Assembly: GCA_027559495.1 (NCBI GenBank)
Contig: JAMXSV010000010.1
Span: 372,001-436,000, forward strand
DNA length: 64,000 nt
Source: Aurifilum marmelostoma
Taxonomy: Eukaryota; Ascomycota; Sordariomycetes; Diaporthales; Cryphonectriaceae
Direction: 5' to 3'
Shown: positions 60,971 to 64,000 of the stretch, one piece after another
Layout: each line of letters starts with the position of its first letter
Numbering within the stretch: position 1 is the stretch's first letter
Notes under the pieces: model-generated
What the model saw: only the letters and a program-made list of their open reading frames with translations
Databases searched by the model: none
Told to the model about the DNA's origin: nothing
Program-made: the position numbers and the translations under genes

Positions 60971-62357
60971 CTATATGTAGAGGAGATACACAGCTGACTC
61001 GCCTTCGGGTGATTTAAGTGATGATAGTGGGCGGTTTTGAAAGCTGGCAAGGAGGCGGTCGACCTCCCAGTACCTAGGCCACAGGTCCATGAGGGTCCAA
61101 TCGAGGACCGCGATACTTCTTCGATCCTTGACAAGAATGTTGTCAAGTTGCAATGATCCGTGCCTCGGTACAGACTCTTGATCGTCTTTGGGCATGAGGG
61201 TCTGGGTCAGGGTGTCTATGATCTCAAGAGTGTGACCAGTTTCGCTGTCGAAGGGTGTCAAGGCCCCCGAGATGTTTCGGGACAGCGACGCCATGAGTTG
61301 GCCGTGACAACTCGCTGTTGGCTGGCGATCAACCAAGGCAAATGCGTCAACAAGGCCGTCCCTGTCTGCTGGTGCTTGAGACCTGGGGGGCAGTACCTCT
61401 TGCACCCTGCTCGTGTCCGTCACAGCTAGCAAGAAGCAGAAGCTCGTTAAGACAATCCAGGTACGAAATTGTACTCCAGAGCTCTTAAGCTTGTGATGCA
61501 GCCCATCAACTGCTTGACAATTGATTGCTTGCCAGATGAGCTCATGCCGCACCATGATCCACAAAGCTTCTCGCCCTCGACATACCCCATTCGGATGGAA
61601 TCATGTGGCAGCGAAGCAGCACTCGTTGGTGAGCCACTCTCTGGGAGTTGACATTGGTAGAATTAGTTTGCTTTCGGGACAGGGAGCCCTGTCTCGTGCA
61701 GATACTTCATATTGTAGAACTCGGCGGGCATCGACAGTGGGCCCAAGCTTGACCACTTCGCAGATTCTCTTCCCGAGTTGTGGTAGCCAGAACCGCTCCT
61801 ATCAAAACACGGCCTCGTGAGGATACGTGAGGCAGACAAATCGTGGGGAATCCCGGCAGTACTCATGGCTCCATGGGAGGGTCCGGTACGTGGGAAGCAA
61901 GTCGATCACCACGTATGATTCTGTCTGAGTGATACGAAATGGGCCAATTTCGCTAAGGAAAATCCATCTGGAGGCCAAGAGGGACCGAATGACGGCCGTG
62001 TGGATCCCATGAACGTATAGAGACTGAGATCTCACGCGGGTTGCCTCCAGCCCATCCTGTTTCACTCAGTGCCACGGAAGTGGATGACGACGGTGTTGTT
62101 GTTTCCGGCTCCTGAAGATCATCAGTTGCTGGCCCGTGGGATCCCAGCTGGCCTGAAGGTTCTCTTACACGAGTAACCATCGAATTGGGTTGTGTACTTG
62201 GCTGTTCTTCTGGCTAGACCTGTTCATCGGCTCTCTCCTCCTGCGGATGTCGACGGTCCGAAGCCTCTGTTGAGAGGAGAGACACACGAGATCGACGGAT
62301 GGGCGGATCGTCCGTCACACCTGTCTCGCTATCCGAGATTGGATCATCGGCGTGCAT
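60971..62357 (-). pseudogene. degraded or frame-disrupted APH-fold kinase-like gene
   Basis: On the minus strand, conserved pieces of an aminoglycoside-phosphotransferase-like (APH, PF01636) kinase appear in order but in different frames: 'EVVKLGP' (nucleotide-site Lys), 'AEFYNMKYLHETGLPVPKA', 'MGYVEGEKL' with 'GKQSIVKQLMGCITSLRAL', and 'RHGSLQLDNILVKD' followed by 'AVLDW...LWPRYWEVDRLL'. Between the first two pieces one G too many in GGG changes the frame. The catalytic loop should be HGDxxxxN; here Asp is replaced by Ser. Further upstream, a charged leader starting at ATG 62357 is interrupted by an in-frame TAG near 62215. Some breaks may be introns, but not all have usable splice sites. 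The best reading is a decaying or badly sequenced copy of a fungal APH-family gene; a spliced pseudokinase remains possible. Confidence 0.5.
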
Positions 62358-64000
62358 GCTCAGGCGTCGAGGTGGTGGTGAGTGGAGAGACCACTTTGCA
62401 TGTGCACCCCACTGTTGGTCTTCGCCAGGCGTCAGGTAGGAAGAGGAGAGCGGAATCGCACGGGATGGGAATGGAGGGTAGTCACTGAGAATGGAGTATG
62501 GAATAATTACAACTGCGTGTTGAAGAACGCTGTTCGAGAGCATGTAAGATGTGATAGTACAACAATGCTTTATCGAGTAGCTGAGGGCTGAGGAGCTTCA
62601 AGATAGTGTGTCGAGTATTCTCAGAAGATACGGCGGATGTCCCAGATTGTGATTGGAGCAGAGACAAGCGAAAGCTGTCCAATCATTTAGACTACGTGAG
62701 GTAGGTGGTGAGTCCTGCCTTCCTCGAGATGGTCTTGCCATGTTTACATCATCGTACATCCAATCGCGACTTCCTCTTGTAATCCCAATCATATGCCGGG
62801 TGTCTGTACGCGGACACAAAAAAAAAAAAAAAAAAACCCCTGCTCTTTGCAACCTCGTTGCCCCCCCCCCCCAGGCGATCTAGCACTCGACTTGTCGAGC
62901 CTACTTCTTAAAGCAGGTAGGCATGATCTCGATAGATGCTTACCTGCTCTAGCCAGTGATTAAGTAACTCTTGGAGGGCCTCTCGCGCGGCTGGGCCCCG
63001 ATGTAGGACACCCTTTTCCTAGCTTCTGAAGACGCGGCCCAACAGCGTTCAAGGCACAACCTGACTCCGAAAGGCTAGGTGAGTAATTCCTCCATGTTCC
63101 ATATCTCTGTGTACACTTCGATGACAGTGATAAATGACAACGGTAGCGCAGGGGGACTCGGCTCTGCGGCACCCTCCAACGACCACGATCGTCACACAGC
63201 CAAGCCACTCTTCTCGATCGAGTCTGTCATCGACGCGAGCCGCTCCGCTCCAGAAGCACGACAGCTGCCCGGGCAGGCAGCTTGCCTGGTGATCACATGG
63301 ACAGGCCGGGGTCCTACCGAATCCAATCGTCCTCTTCCGAACCGGTCAGCTGAAGAACAGGTACAAAGGTCACATGCAAGCGGCAGGGTGCAGGCAGAAG
63401 ACAGAGCGAACACCGTAAGATGGTCGCACGACAGGAAGGCCACCAAGAGAGCAGACCCCGGGATAAGGGAGCAACGGGTATCAAGTCACACACCTCCAAG
63501 ACAGACGTGCGTGACCTGTCATCTCTGGTGCAGGTAAGCCAGCTACCACCTCACAGATGCAGGGTTGTCTCTCAGATGGGCGCCACCGGTGTGTGTGGTT
63601 GTTGCTGATTCATGACGAGAAAAAGGTAGGCGGGCAGGCCGAGAGAGGAGGAGGACCTGGAGGAGAGAGGAGAAGAATGGAGAATTATTAACAATAAAAG
63701 TGACAGGAGGCAGAGACATAGATCGACAGGTCGGTGGGAGGGTCCAGCAAAACGGTAGGCGAGCGGCGCTTTCCGGCAGCCACACAGGGACCAATTCTGG
63801 TACTGCAATGTACTTGGGACATGCCCGCAGGATTGGCTTCACCGGCCTGATTGGGGCACCCGAAACGGGCATCTAAAGCCTATCGTGACCTGCGGGGGCG
63901 ATATGTTATCACGAAGCGGGCCGGGCTTGCGGTCTCGAGCGTCATACCGCGCCATGGTGAGGGTGTGAGACATTGCTCGTGCTGTTGGATGGCTGGCTTG
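62358..64000. other. intergenic to window end, nothing recognised
   Basis: There is an A17 run at about 62818-62836 followed by a C12-like run at 62861-62873. Short frames on both strands have no motifs. A gene starting beyond the right edge cannot be judged. Confidence 0.45.

Noticed and set aside
1..64000. tRNA or 5S rRNA genes
   Set aside because: I scanned for GGTTCGAATCC-type B boxes on both strands. The best match (near 9664) is the intron end of the Zn2Cys6 gene and cannot fold as a tRNA.
1..64000. Secondary-metabolite cluster around the AflR-type gene
   Set aside because: No polyketide synthase, peptide synthetase, terpene cyclase, P450 or transporter is visible. The enzymes present are scattered and on mixed strands.

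Overview
The window looks like a gene-containing stretch of a filamentous ascomycete genome (Pezizomycotina, probably Sordariomycetes). The evidence is short spliceosomal introns (about 50-200 bp, GTRAGT-type donors, CAG/TAG acceptors), GC-rich third codon positions, two Zn2Cys6 regulators, a GCN4-type bZIP, a secreted PLC-like phosphodiesterase and an oil-body-protein relative. I saw no rRNA, tRNA, CRISPR array, transposase, reverse transcriptase or bacterial-style operon. Each gene is its own transcription unit. The species cannot be named from the sequence.

Layout. 2.5-7.8 kb: a many-intron amidase (-) and a Nudix/eIF2B-like fusion (+) share a 1-kb divergent promoter. 9.4-14.5 kb: a Zn2Cys6/fungal_trans regulator (+) converges on a secreted PI-PLC-X-like protein (-) that contains a 15-nt micro-exon. 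18.4-24.2 kb: an OBAP/DUF1264 gene (+), a multi-pass membrane protein (+) and an M20 peptidase (-). 24.2-47.8 kb: about 23 kb whose only confident gene is an intronless AflR-type Zn2Cys6 regulator (-) at 34.7-36.3 kb; the rest is rich in microsatellites. 47.8-56.4 kb: a DUF885 protein (-), a dienelactone hydrolase (+), a small Cys-rich ORF (+), a SAM methyltransferase (-) and a GCN4-like bZIP (-). 56.4-64 kb: gene-poor, with one damaged or divergent APH-fold kinase-like locus (-).

I do not see a recognisable secondary-metabolite cluster, defence island or mobile element. The most useful observations are these. (1) Three adjacent genes at 48-56 kb each have one frame break at or beside a C/G run, and in each the arithmetic fits a single-base indel, which suggests assembly error or coordinated decay. 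(2) Four telomere-type double repeats lie upstream of four different genes, two of them 156-157 bp from the ATG. (3) A GCN4-type TGACTCA site lies about 84 bp upstream of the GCN4-type bZIP gene. (4) A Nudix domain is fused to an eIF2B/ribose-1,5-bisphosphate-isomerase fold that lacks the isomerase cysteine. (5) Two micro-exons (15 and 17 nt) are needed to join conserved domains. (6) An APH-like locus has lost its catalytic Asp. Exon boundaries were read by eye from splice consensus and reading-frame phase; no transcript or homology search was available.
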